Shown here piece after piece: positions 40,701-55,700 of a DNA stretch of 64,000 bases. Numbering within the stretch: the first letter of the stretch is position 1; each line of letters starts with the position of its first letter. The translations under genes and the position numbers were made by a program. Location: the NCBI GenBank assembly GCA_011109175.1, contig RDEW01000026.1, positions 126,922 through 190,921 of the forward strand. The letters run 5' to 3'. This stretch comes from Dicyema japonicum. Lineage: Eukaryota; Dicyemida; Rhombozoa; Dicyemidae. Below the pieces are notes generated by a model. The model saw only the letters and a program-made list of their open reading frames with translations, was not told the DNA's origin and made no database searches.

Positions 40701-43700
40701 TTTTTAATTTTGTAAAAAAATAACTAAAAGTAAAAATATTTTTTATGGGTAAAAAAATAACTAATAAAATTTAGTAAATGGTGCCATGACTGTTTCCACT
40801 GTAGGTCTTTTTGATTAGAGACCCCAAATATTTGTAAACACACTCAGCCATGAGGATTAGTTTCTGTTTGTGAGCATTTTATGAATATTTTATATTATTT
40901 TAAACACAACCATCAATAAAATAATCTCTCTTGAGAAATTCGTGTACTTTACGACCATCTGGCTCTCATGGATTAACTCTTCGATTTCCTTATGTCCATA
41001 GTTATCACAATCTATCACGGAGGCACCGGTTGAGCAGCCCAGTTTTAATATGTTCTCGTTTACTTTTAAGTTATCAACGTGAGCACTTGGTTCCCATACT
41101 ATATTAAAGGTTAAAGTGTCTTTTGAACAGATGTAGAGACATTGATACTCCCAGTGGGTCCTGTTGGTTTTTAAAAGGCATACGTGAGCCTCTGAGCTGT
41201 TTAAATAAATGGACGGAGGCCTGTGGTTTTTTTTTAAAAACCTTAAAATAATCAATAATATAATCAAATCCTTGAACCAGTCGCAGTCGAAACTTCGGGA
41301 GTCATAGGAAGCAGGTCGTTAGCCCTGCTCAACAAAATTGGATCGTTAGTCGCTAAAAGGAGGAGGGATGTCAGAGAGAAGGGCTGGCTCATTGAGCGCA
41401 TCTCCTTACAGATCGTAAGGGGAAATGCGCTCTCAATCCTGAGAGCAGCCAGTAGCCTTTAACTATTTGGTTTTATTCTTTAATAAATTGTTATTAATCT
41501 TAAAAAAAAATAAAAAAAAATAATCAATTTAATCAAACTGTTTGTGGTTGGAATGACATTTAAATTTAAATCCATGTCTAAGGATTTCGGATCTCTGGAG
41601 CGGATCTCTGGAGCAAAAGTCGAGGATCTCTGGGAGCGGCCTGTCCGGACTGCACGCTCTTTGATGGTCGCCGGCTTCCCACTTGCTGGCGAAGCCGGGG
41701 TTAATAATTTAATTTAATTTAATTTATCCATGTCTAAGATGATTTCGAGAGTATCACAACAACAGACCAAACCACATGTGTAAGATAGACTATTATACAT
41801 ACTTTATATATTATCATATTCCGATTAAATGGGATTAAATAGCAAAAATGTAAATTATCGTAATCAATCCACTTTAAATCAGTTGGATGTAGAGATAATA
41901 TGACAATTCACGTAGGTCACGTGTAGAATAAACTGTTCTTCCATATTTGGTAGTAGTCTCTTGATAATGTGGTGATAACAGTAATCGATAATATTGAGAT
42001 TTTGTCAGGCAATGCAAATCACGCAGTGAGGGCGACTACTAACTAACTAATGTTTTTTTAGTTTAAAGAAAATAAACAAAAAATACAAATCATGCAAGGT
42101 GAATTTAACAATTTTGTATTAGTGCTAATTATCTTATTACACAACCTTGGATATGGATTGATTTCCTTGGGGAGATATAGTATTCTGAATGAGGATATTT
42201 AGGAGGTAATATAGAATGTCCATTTTCATAATTATAGATAACATGACATATTGAGAACATGTCACAACCCAACAAAAACTACGAAACAAAACTCAAGATT
42301 GCTACATCAATAATGAAGGACAAGTAATGTTCGCAATCCATCGTCACGATCATTGCGAAAAAGAAATGGGGAAGAGAGTTGCCTCATTGAGCGTATTAAC
42401 TTGCAAATAGTAAGGGGAATGCGCTTTCAATCGTGAGAGCAGCCACTTAAATCACTTTAGTGTTTGCTTTAAATAAATAACAAATATGAAGCACAGTTAA
42501 TTTACAAATACTAAACTAAGGAAGGCATTGTTTTGATAATACAAAATATTTCTGGATGGCGGAATTGTCACCACTGTGAATGATCTTCTGTTTTGCTTTC
42601 AAAGGAGATAAATTCAATGATCAAATTTGTGAAATATTTGAGAAACTACATGGAAATAAAATTCAAATATCAGGTCCTTAAGAAAATCTTAGTTACGACA
42701 TCAAAATTTGGATTTAATGATGGGGGTATAAAATGTTCTGCATATCACCCCAGTTGCTCAAAGATTACGAATTTAGACTAAATTTGATGAAAAATTAAAA
42801 ACTGCATTTATTTGCAAATCGTCAGACGAATTAATATCGGGAATAGAGGCCTCGGTTGTAAAAAACAAAAATTCTTTTCTATAATCAGCTGACGTGGTTG
42901 TCACAAGATGGTGTAGTTGGCTAACCGCATCAAAATATTACTGCATGAATCTTGCTGAAGAATATTCAAGATTAAACGGTGACGGAATTATTATAAGAGG
43001 GTATGAAAGTAATAAATATATAAATAACAAAAAATTTAAAGAAAAAGTATGAGGTACAAATATTAATCTGATATATCAAATTGAGTTTCCTGACTTAATA
43101 CATCAAATTTATCCCCAAGTTCTTTCAATTTGGATATAGTTTGCTCAATCGACTTGAGGACGCCCTTCGTTGAGTTCACTGTCGGATTTGACATGAATGA
43201 CGGTTTCCGAATGCTTAAGGGATAAAATTCAACAAACAAGTTGGAAACGGAGGTAAAAAAGTTCTCAACATATATCTGATCTTCCTATCAATTGAAAACC
43301 AATATCTACCTCCTTTGGCATATTAAACGCGTTGTATTGATCCTCCAGATAATAAAAATCTGGCATCTCCAGGGACCTTCCGATCACACAACGGGCGTTT
43401 TTACAGATTTCGTCACGGAATCTCGTAAGATGTCCGAACTTTATGTTGCCATAGTAATCACGACCTTCACTTCTCTTGAATTTAACAGCTAACTTCCGCA
43501 TTTTGGATCTCCTTAAAGTAAAATCACAGTCTACGCATATTCCTCACATGATTCAATCACGTGTTCAATTAGCTCAGTAAAGTTATACAATTCATTCCGA
43601 AATGTATAGCTGACAGTCAGATAGTGGTGGAAGTCTACCACTTTCCCTATCAGCTGTTTTGAGAACGTTGCGTCCTTAGACACAAAAGATTCTGAGTCAT

Positions 43701-46700
43701 TCTTCTCCCTTCTGATTCGCAAAAAGGCCCAATCTCCGTTAGTAGGCAAAGCTCGGAAATACCTAGGGACCATTAGAATGAGTAGAACCTGTAGTAAACT
43801 GGGGATATTCTAAGAGTTGAAATAATACACCGAATCACGTTGCTAAGTTGCAAGAAGATGTGGGCTTTACTAGTGGTCTCATTTGACTTCTTTTCATAGT
43901 AAAAAGTCCATTGTTCAAGCAAAATGGGGGATTCACTACCACATCTGGCAAGGACCTCAATATGTAGAGGAAAGTTGTCGTTCCCAGAATAATCGACAAT
44001 TTGATTTACCACATTTATCAGACTTTCTTTGAGATAAATGGTCATCCCTTCATTCAATGGAATGTTAAGGCCAAACTATAATGTAAAAGATAAGGGATAC
44101 CCAAATATAGTTATTTGAGCTTTGGTGAGTTACAAATCCAGTTTTATATTTCCCTGTCTTTGATCTTGAGGCAAACACACTTTGGATTGAATAAATTAGT
44201 AGATATTTTATAAGCTGCTTAATATTCTTGTCACTGGTGGCCTTGGCAGGGGGAGCCTTTACTGGACTTTTATAAGAGCACATTAATCGACTACTACACA
44301 ATATTTGTTTATAAACCGTAATTATTGATCAATTATTTTTATTTGATGATGCAACCCACCAAACAAATTTTAATTAATAAAAGATAAATTATAAAAATTC
44401 AATTTATTACAAAAATTAAAAATTAACCTCTTGGGGACCACAAAATGTATTTGTTGATATAACTAAATGTGAAAAGAAGAGTAATGTGTTTAAATCTATC
44501 TCTGGCTTATGTAGATCGGGAATTATCCTAATTTGAATTCTATATACAAACAATAGATTGACCACGGATTTCTTATGCATGTAGCATCTGTGGTTCATTT
44601 ATTTCTTGGAAAATGTTTTAAAGATCGAGGCTAGCCGAAAGGGAGCCTCCAAAATTACGTAACGATGGACTTTTGGAGATTTCCAGTCTTCAATGCCTCT
44701 AGAATCCATGATACGGATGAATCGTGTAACGTGCCATTCTGACTACGAAGATCCAGTCATTCGGCCGATACATACTTGTTTGGGGTCGAGTGAGGAGCAT
44801 TGGTGAGGTCTCTGCTAGAGCGTACTGGGATCACGTGATTGGTTAAATCTATAATCATATTTATTGGCATTAAATCCAATTATAAATATCGACTAGTTAA
44901 TTAAAAAATCAAAACAACTAACAAAAAGCTTATTAAATACAAAATCAGCAATCAATCCCCAATTCCCTAAACCTCTTCATTCTCAGCGGGGGGAGGATAC
45001 TATAGAACACAATACAAGGGCCAGAATCTTCATCAATCCGAATCTTATGAAACAGGACAATAATATCCTTCAATTGCTACACTACTTAATGACAGAAAAC
45101 CTTATGAACGGGTGAAGACAGTGTAGTAGAAAATAAGTTGGCAAATCCTTGAGAGATGGAACTCAAGGGAGTCGTCATTATGAAAACATTAACATGATGT
45201 AAGGCCAATGCAAACATAAGCTCATTTTCCTCGAACGTCACAGATTTAGAGACCATAGCCGTAAAATAGTGGGCAATCATGTCAGCACATGTTTCATTAG
45301 GCCACAAATAGTGCTTAATCCACTACAAAACCATCACCAATCAACCCACATTATTGAGACTAATACGAATAGAGTACAGACAACAGGCAAACGTCGTCCA
45401 CAGTTGTTGACGATACTTTACAGAGAAGCACTGTCTGCATGGAGAAAGAACGTAAAGTGTATAAGAAGGTTCCGAGTAGGACATGGCAGAGAAGTTCTCC
45501 AATAATTGGGCATAACTGAGAATCATAAGAATGCTTACTGAGCGTCAAAACTGTTGTCAAACTCATATTTGGTAATAGTCTTTGTTTTCCTATAGAAAAG
45601 GTCAATGAGTCCACAAAGAGAAACTGAGACAACCTCATCATGGTAGATCATGCCTAGTGGTAAAAGACTGTTACTACTGTTAACAAAAACGGAAGAAATG
45701 TGGCAGAACATGTTTCCCGCAGATGAACACATGGAAGGAATGTTCATGGACTCAACCAAATATACAAAATTGATGACTTTGACAACATCAGACACGTGTA
45801 TTTCACTCCTACTATATATTAAGAAATACTTATCCTTTAGCTTCATCAAAGGGGAATAAATCCAGTCAATTGGGAATATAGGTACCAAAGAAGACAACCC
45901 AGTATTTTCACGTGGCAGGTTGTACACTTGAACCAAACCTATCAAACTCATCTTTCTTCCCGTCAATTCCTGAATTATTTCTTTAAATATTAAAATCAAG
46001 TGACCTTAGAACATCAACAAAGTCATCAGCCAATAGGATGCTGCGTAGAATGTCACTTCCAATATCTTGTTGTCCGAGAACAAGTCGTTTGAAAAGGAGA
46101 CCAGCACAGTCATAATAAAGTAACCTGACAGAATCAGTAGTATTCTAGATGGCACAGAATAAATACTTTATTAAAGTGAAAAACTCTTATTTTAATGACA
46201 TAATACACTAGCTTGGACTCAAACGTTGACAGTAAACCACATACACCCTCGCAGGAGATCGGAGATGTTCTCAAATAAGCCTTAATATAGGGATCACAAC
46301 ATCCAATAACACAATCAATCATATTCCGCACAAATTCTGGAATATCAACGTTATTCTCCACAAAGAACAACAAAAATTGAATAATCAGTGTTAAAAAAGA
46401 GACACGTGTCGAATCCCAATCAAAGGTATATGACTCATGTTGACAGTATTTGTTCAATACAGCAGGTAGTGACCCTACAAGGCGAGTACTCCCCAATATG
46501 TCACGACAAAATGAGTGTTTCCTATAAATGATGATACAAAGGCAACCACAGTGACTGCAAGGCAAAGCCAACAACCTCATTAAGTTTACACTTAAAGAAA
46601 ATATCACCAATTTTCTCAAGGAATGCAGTAAGCTGGACATTCCCATCTGTCATATTTAACAAGCGATTTATGCCGTACAAAATGGGAGTAAATAAGCTGT

Positions 46701-49700
46701 AAATATCATCGGACTGAGATAACACACAAAAGCTACAAGTTTGGTTATCCCTTTTCTGGCAGAAATAACTAAATATTCAAACTCCTCATTGACATCACTA
46801 CTCATAATTTACACCCAATACATCTCAACACAGTTATAGAACGAAGCACGCACATAAATTTCCTCAGTTAGAGAAAAGAAAGAAGCCGTTGATGACAGTT
46901 TTAAGTAATTGGCAGTTCTCAGTAGTCCATTTACTACTTTTAGGAGTTCATTGCAATTCATGTTTTGCTTAATCCGAGTAATACGATCCCAAAAGAGAGG
47001 TCGGTCATTCTATAATATAAATGGGGGAGAACAAGCTCAATGGCAAAGGAAGGACAGAAAACAGTCAAAATTGTGAATATTTTGATGATTTTGGCCACAA
47101 GACTATGGTGAATGATTCCGTCGTCACACAATGTTATAAACGACTCCATAATCGTTTCAATTAAATAAGGACAGGAGACAATCTAACATGAATGCAAATG
47201 AAAATATACCATAGAACAGGCATTCCTAGAGTTCCTAGCAATCCTTATAAGAATATCAATTAGTTTGGTCTTGAAATAAACCAGTTCCACCTGGGACTCA
47301 AACATGGTGGCACTCTTTATGGCAAACAAATATCTAAGTCTCTGAAGAATGTTCATTTCCAATAAAGCCTACAATCATCCACAATATAACCTCTATTACG
47401 TCTCGTTTGGCTAAACTAACCTCACGTGGAGTTTCTTCATCGACTGTGACGGAAATATCAAACGTAAATTGATAACACAGCCATGAATTTGTCAGATAAT
47501 CAAGAAATATCTATTTTCCTGAGACTATTGGACAACCTCATCGTCTTGTCTTACAGTCAAATGCCAGAGACATTCGATTGCCGGGCAAATGAGGACCTTT
47601 GTGCCTTCGTCTAACAGCCAGCGCAACAAAAACACGACACCAGACTGTAGTATCCACTCCATTATTCCCTGAGCTTGGTCACGTGGGTAATTTACAGTAT
47701 CTAAACACTTTAGTTATTTTGCAGAACAAACCTGTCTTAAAATGGCTGAGATTGTATTCCAAGCGACAACTCTTTGGGCAGAATAAGAACTCTGTGCCAG
47801 CAGAACCAGCTCATCGAGGGAATAGCCCGGTCTCTAAGTGATTAGACCGAGAGTTTACACTAGACTCCTCACTGTGGTGGTAAAGAGAGGAATCGCAGTT
47901 TTGTTGAATATCCTTCATAATATTGCCGGAAAAGTCGAATCTTAACAAATTTTTCTAATATATACTTAATAAGTAAAAACTCCTTCTCTTGAGGACACAT
48001 CCTCCATCCACTCTAGTTTGCTCAATTCTGGCTTGTCCATGTTGAGCCATCCCTCCTTCATGAGGATCTGTACGCTACTGGGAATAGTTTTTTCCTTCAC
48101 TGGTGAGTTTAACAGTTTATTTTGTCTATTTTTGATGAAATCTATTAATTCAGGACCTATAAATTATGGAAGGATGTGACTTATTTTATCCATGATCTCC
48201 TTTCTCTCCAGCTGGATTTCCTGAGGAGAAAATTGTTCTATCAACAATAAATTTTCAGTTTTTATTGATTCGACTTCTTTATTTTTATTTAGCACTGAAA
48301 TTCCACTTCCGTTTATTAGAGAATCACCAGATTCTACTGATGGCACACTATTAGAGTTATTATTTAGGCCTAGTAATTCATCTTTCTGGGCAAATAAACT
48401 CTGGTTTTGATATGTTGTCGATTTTATATTGGGATTTCGTTTTATTGCCGACCCATGTTCCTAGAATAATTAAATTTATTTCATTAAATTAAGTAAAGTT
48501 TGAGTACCACGATAATGTCAGAGATCATATTTAAATTTAAATTCTATAAAATTATTAATAAAATTTAATTTTTTATAATTTAATTTTTTGAAGATGGTGG
48601 TGGCTGAGGTCCTTGCCCGCGCTATTGGCGAGGCTACCTCGTTTTGAAGACCATGGATTGGATTTCTTTATATTTCTTTCCCCTAATTGTACTTGGATTG
48701 GACTCTAATCGTCGAGGAGTATCTACCGCTGCAAACGTCTAAAACTATAGCTATATTCCATATTATTATTAATAGCACTTTCGAAGAACCAAAAATGTAA
48801 TTTATTTAATTAAGGTTCCGCTTGTGCCGTATTTTTTCTTCAGGTTATTTTTTTTTACTATTCTCTTGACCAACTTCCTCCATGCTCCGCGGTTACAGGC
48901 AGTTATTCCGAGCGTATCCAGATCATCTCCAGTTTTCAGCTTTCGTCCTACATTGGTCAGGTCCTTGTGTAGAACCTCTGGCAAAGTTATGCGAGGTCTT
49001 CCAAGGAACGAGGTATTCACTTCTGGGCAGAAATAGTTCTCCATTGATATTTTGGCAGGCGTCATCTGGCTCATCCGAAGGATGTGACCAAATAGACGCC
49101 ATCTTGATTCAAGGATATACAGACTCAATGGTCTTGTATTGCATACTTTGTATAGATTCTTGTTTGTAATTTTTTTCGGCCAGTTGATGCCAAGCAACAG
49201 TCGGAGTTGCTTACGATGGAAGGCATCTATACCATTTCAGGTTTAAAGTGGGTCTTACCAAAAGCAAAGTGGGTCTTACCAAAAGCAAAGTGGTACTTAC
49301 CAAAAGCAAAGTGGAACTTACCAAAGCAAAGTGGACTTACCAAAAGCAAAGTGGGTCTTACCAAAAGCAAAGTGGTACTTACCAAAAGCAAAGTGGAACT
49401 TACCAAAAGCAAAGTGGAACTTACCAAAGCAAAGTGAACTTACCAAAAGCAAAGTGAACAAAAATTATTTAATAAACCATGTCATCATTATTTAACACCG
49501 ATGGGGCCAACCTCTGAATTCTAGCAATTACGGTGTTGCATAAATATGGAGTGATTATACATAATGAATTAATCATACTTTCTTCTAACTTTTGAAGTCG
49601 AAACTCCGTAGTTGACAAAGCTTCTTGTCTCACACCATCCAAAATATTTTTCATATCTGTAGCAATGTGTCTTTTACATCAGCTTTGAAAACTGACCAAA

Positions 49701-52700
49701 TATTCTCAATTGGGTTGAGCATAGGGTTATAGGGACCCAATCTTAAAATTTTATTTCCGATGAATTCATTATCTCTGACAATTTCTTCAATTTCTGAATG
49801 GCATGGACCATTGTCTACACTAGCACTACTGGAAAATTGTAAACTTCCCTGGCTTTTCGTAGACAAATTCTCACCCATTCATGGGCGGATTCTTTATTAA
49901 AGGATCCACGTTTGAATTCATAATGTAACAATCCAAGGGACCCGATGCAACCAATGAAATGTACATTGGCACCTCGCGAACTTGTTGCAACGACATTAGC
50001 CCTTGTTCCTTTTTATGAACGACCCTTTTTATAAGATTTGTGCATGTTTATATTGTTTCATCCATAAGTAATATTAGAATTTGTTCTGATTGATATTCAA
50101 ATAATGAAGTAATAAATTTTTTCTTTATTTAATTTACTATTGCCTTTCTCTGGTTCATACCTGATATCTTTCAAAAAATAACAGGCACCGTCCAACTGGA
50201 CTCGAATGGTTTCTTTAAAACATTTAAGCTGAAATTAGAATTTAAAAGAATTCTCAAGGTCTCAAGAGTAATCAAAGGGTTAATTTCGAGCTGTTCAACA
50301 CAATAATTTTTATGTTTGTCAAGAAATTTTTTTGCTTTTGATCCCCCTCGCTGATCAGGTTTGTCCTTGTTTTTCAACCAACGATAAGTAGTAGTTTTTG
50401 GAACATCGAGAGATTTTGCAAGTTCCCACCAGTCACCATCTCCCTCATAGCCCCCGATAATAAGATTTTTCTTAATTGCAGCTTCAGACTTTTTTATTTG
50501 AGCAGGCATATGAATAAAAAAATGAAATATTTGCGCAGACATGCAAATATATAGGTTTTTGCTAGTCACTTTTGCAATTGATCTCGACACTTTTGCATGT
50601 TGCTTTGTCACTTTTGCAATTGATCTCGACACTTTTGCATGTTGCTTTGTCACTTTTGCAAATGATCTCGTCACTTTTGCAATTGATCTCGACACTTTTG
50701 CAATTGATCTCGTCACTTTTGCAATTGATCTCGACACTTTTGCAAATGATCTCGAAACTTTTGCAATTGAAATTAATCTTCATCCTATAACAAAAAAATA
50801 ATTTTTGTTCCGCTTTGATTTTGGTAAGACCCACTTTGCTTTTGGTAAGTCCCACTTTGCTTTTGGTAAGTACCACTTTGCTTTTGGTAAGTACCACTTT
50901 GCTTTTGGTAAGACCCACTTTGCTTTTGGTAAGACCCACTTTGCTTTTGGTAAGACCCACTTTAAACCTGAAATGGTATAGTTTGTCCATTACCGCTTCT
51001 GAGACACCCAGGTTGCAGCGTTGTACATTAGGACTGGTTTCACGAAGGCATTGTATAGTCTCACACGTAATTGTGTGCTAATTTGTTTACGATGATTCCA
51101 GACTACTCCCATTTTTCTAAAGGCCGACGGCCAACATCTTCCTGTTAGTGATGTCCTCAGCGTCTCCGAGCAACGACCCCAATTTTTTACAGTATCTCCA
51201 TTTTTCATCAGTTCGGATTAGTTCACGGCGTATGGTAGTTGTCTCCGTCTTTTCCGTATTGATTTTGATGAACCATTTTTCTAGGACATCTGGCATCCTT
51301 GTCCGTATATAGTTTAATGTTTTCTCGTCGCTGGATATATAGTCGATATCATCTGCATAAATCACTTCAGTTTGAGGTAGATCGCCAATTAATAGTCTGA
51401 AGTCTCTGAGTGCCGCCTCCAGATATGTCACAAAAAGTACCGGTGACAAGGAATATCCCTGCGGTACCCCGAACGTTGTCTCGAATGGGACAGACTCCAA
51501 ATTTCCAAAACGTACACTTAGCTGCGTTGTTCCAAGTAATAGGCGGATCATTGCAAAATTCGATAAGCGATTCTCCTGAATGGTTCCTGATCCCCCTTCC
51601 ATGGCTTCCCATGAATTCTTCGTGACTACTCCCACGTCCTGCCTTTGCGTTCCAATCTCCGGCGATGTATGTCATGAACGATGTTTCCAAAGATGCATAT
51701 AGTTGCGACAGGGAGGAATAGAAGTCGTCTAGTTCGTCTCCAGTGATTGATACTCTCACCGAAGTTGTTGCATATACATTAATAATGGAGATTATGGAAT
51801 TGTTCCTTTCACCGTATATTCCATATGCTTCACTAATATTAATAAATAATCACAAATAATTAATATTGCCTAAGCAATTAAAGAAATCTCTTGGGAGCAT
51901 GATGATTTAATAAAATAATGGAATCAATGTCAACAGTACACGTATTTAAATATTTCAATTTCCGTAGTCTTAAAGATTAGTTGACGAAACATCAACTATT
52001 GAGTGACCTTGCAATGTGACTAGATTAATGATGACCTAATTGATTCCAAGTATCTTTGAGTGGCTCATAAATAATATGGTTAAAACTCTTAAGAGTACAA
52101 TTGTTTAACAAAAGAATGGAAGAGCTGACGAATGTGCTTTCAGCCTACTAGTACAATAGTATGTGATTATGTCAAGAAAATCTCAATCTCTGATCTTTAT
52201 AAATATTTGACCAATATACTGAATAAATCAATAATAGTAAATTAAGACAAAATGAACAACTAATTTTACAATAATAACACAAATCATTACTGTTTTGCGC
52301 TAAAAACACACTTCATTTAATAAAAAGTTAATGCAGACATGTTTTAGTGCAATACACTTTAAAAGCTCATTCTTGGAATTAAAAAGAAACACAAAAATTA
52401 ATCACAACCAAATTTTAGATTAAACAGTAAGAATTATTTGGCTCTATTCCTCATCTGACGACGTTTACGTTTCAGTTTGCGCATTCTCTTTTTCCTCCAC
52501 TACGATGACATAACGATAACAACCTTTGCACGCATTTTATATTCTACTACTACTTTTTTTAAACAATTAATATTTATTAAATAAATTAATTAAAAAAATT
52601 AATTCGAAAGTTACTCCCTCAAAATCGATAGTCACAAAATATCCAAAAAACCTTGGTATAACATTGGACACCCACATGACATTCTCCCAACAAATAATAT

Positions 52701-55700
52701 GCAAAAGCCATGACTTAGTTAAATGTTTTAAAAAATCTACGGCTAAAACGTCTAAAACTATAGCTATATATTTTGGGTATTTTAAAATGCACTGATCCGC
52801 TAAATCCCTTGTGTTTGCCATAACCAAAACAATGACAAATGGATAAAAATAACCTAAAAATCTGCAAACTATTTAATATTTTTATTCATGTAGATTTGCA
52901 GAAATTGTCTTCAATACTTATTTATTTTATTCAAATCCGATCAAATATCTTTCTTGCACAATCCTAGAAGCAAGATCATTGGCTATTCCCAAGCATCGTC
53001 TAAATTCCTCTAATGGTCGAGGGAAGTTGGCATTGGTTAAAGAAAGAAATCACCTCAAAAAATCTAACTGGATCACATTAAGAAACGAAACTCCGGATCA
53101 GAACTCTAAATAACGAAATAAAAGCCAGAAAGTTCAAGGCACAGAAATTGAAGTGGAATCGGATTCTTACAAAGGTAAATCGCAACCGTAGTATCGGAGA
53201 AGTGTGGAAAACCATCCGAAATGTTGCAAAGGGCGAAGAAACTTCTTCCGAGGATGACTATACTCAACGAGACGTTAACAATTTGATAAAATTCTACACA
53301 AAAAAATTCGTACAAAGAACACAGGAAGTCTCTACGTAGAAAACTGAAGAAGGATTCTAACCAGTTTACTTCTCGGATGAAGACGTGAAGAATTCGCTGC
53401 GTTTTACAAGAACATCGTACTCTGCCGGTCCCGACAACATTCCAGTAGTGTTATTGAAGAACCTTGGAGATATGGAGTCGGTTTTCTAACATCGGCTTTC
53501 AACTATTCAATTAATTGGAGTGTAATGCCGTTGCTATGGAAGCATGCCAACATCCGACCTATACTGAAACTTGGAAAACCTAAGGAGAATCCGGCATCAT
53601 TTAGACCTGTGTCATTGTTATTTCCGTATCGAAAATCCTGGAAAGGCTTGTGCTTGGGAGAATCAAGGCTTTCTTACCAGAAAAGGATTTTCAACACGGA
53701 TTCAAGAGCGATTGTTTTACATCAACGTACCTACAGAAATTAACCAACTTCATTAGAGATGGATTTCCAAACAAACCAAGGCATTTGAAACAGTCTTATG
53801 TTCCATTGATATTAACAAGGCCTTTGATTCTATTTCGAGAAAAATACTATCAAAGAAAATTTTCCAGTCGAGATCCCGGGGAAGCATAAACTTTGGATAA
53901 CAAATTTCTTAGGTGGACGAAGGGACGTGTATGCCTCGGAGGACTGAAATCAGTCTCGCGTCTTCTCCCAAACGGTGTCCCCCAAGGATCTCCTTCATGC
54001 CCCGCTTATACAATTTATACCTGGCCGACCTCCCGACACCGGAATCCAATAACGATGTTCTATTCTCATATGCGGACGACATTGTTTTGGCCTCGCGTGA
54101 TCGGGATATCCAAAATGTTACAGAAAGATTACAAATTAACCTGGACCGACTCAACACCTGGGTATTGAAAAACCGGTCTATGTTTACTTTGGACAAAGGG
54201 TTGGTAAGAGACTGTCACTTTAAAATTGGACAACGTTGAAATCTCCTTCAGCAAATGTCAGAAGATCCTGGGCGTGACACTGGATACCCAGTTATGTTTG
54301 TCACCACACGTGGAAACATTGTTCTGAAGTGCGACAGGAAAATCAATGTATTGAAATATTTATCTGGAATATGGAAGTCGGTACCCACCCGGTCTTGATG
54401 AATATCTACAAACAATACCATGCTTCTCGTACGCGTGTGCTTCGTGGGGACCTTCATTATCATGGACGATACTAAGAAAATCGAGGACGTACAAAAGAAG
54501 GCTTTCAGAGTCATGGTACGGTGGACTTGTGGGAGACACAGAACCGGACCGACTACTCTGGAGGCCCTCATAAACTAAACTCCGGCATGCTGGAAGTTGG
54601 CCCTGCAATTACAGTCAGCCGCCAAGTACGAGCTTGTGTGGGCGCGAGGGAGGAGCACCGGGAAAGGATGAGGATTACGTGATAGTTAGTTTGGTTTTAC
54701 CGTTGGGTGTTTAATAAATAAAATTGTCGAGAGTGTTATACTTCCGTATGTAGAAATGTCTCTAAAACATATTCTCCGTTGGAATCTTTGAACAATTAAC
54801 GAAATGTCCTTAAATTTTACTTTTCTTAAAAATCGAAACATTTTCAATTTTTAACGAATTTAAATATCTAAAAAACTCATAATATGGTCAATGGTCAGTA
54901 AATATTTTGTATTTATTAATTTTTATAACAAAATTAAATGTAATATTTATCCCTTGTATTTAAGGGTCACAATTTGGTCACATAATTTATTTGTTGAAAT
55001 GCATGATGCTATAAATATTGTAATACGAATAATTTATAAATTGAATATGGAGAACATCACCATTTGATGAGGAAGAAGCGTAATAATTTGAATATCTACA
55101 CAAGACGGACATCAGAGCATCTCTTACAAAAAGAATTCCAAGTATAGAGCATCTGATAAACCTTCACCAGGACGAGGGTCTTTAATATAAATTATAACAT
55201 TAAAATAGTTTTATGAGGGGGTGATAAATTATTGAGAGGTAAAAATTTTCAATTACTGAAAAAACATACGGATAGAGAAATTGACCCAGAACACTTGAGT
55301 CTATCATAGAGGTAACTGGAGGCAATTTCAGAAGAGGAGGGATAAAAGACCCCAGTCCGTATAGAAAATATGTGGGGACACGGTCGGATGGCCAATTTTG
55401 AGAGATGCCGGGATCACTTGAATATTAGTTAGTGGTCAAGACGGTGTTTCTTTGGCTTTAATAATAATAGGAGCGATGCGAAAAAAAGGTTGAAAAATGC
55501 TGATATAGATGATCCCCATGACTTACTTTAAAATTAATATAAAAATCAAAATTTTGACCACTACTAACTAGGGGATCTGCCCTCGTGGTCTTTAACTTTT
55601 TTTTGATATCATAGAGATTATTTTTACTTAATTTTGTGCCACTTAATTGTAAAAATAGATTGTAGACCCATAGATACATAGATTTATTATATAGAACTAT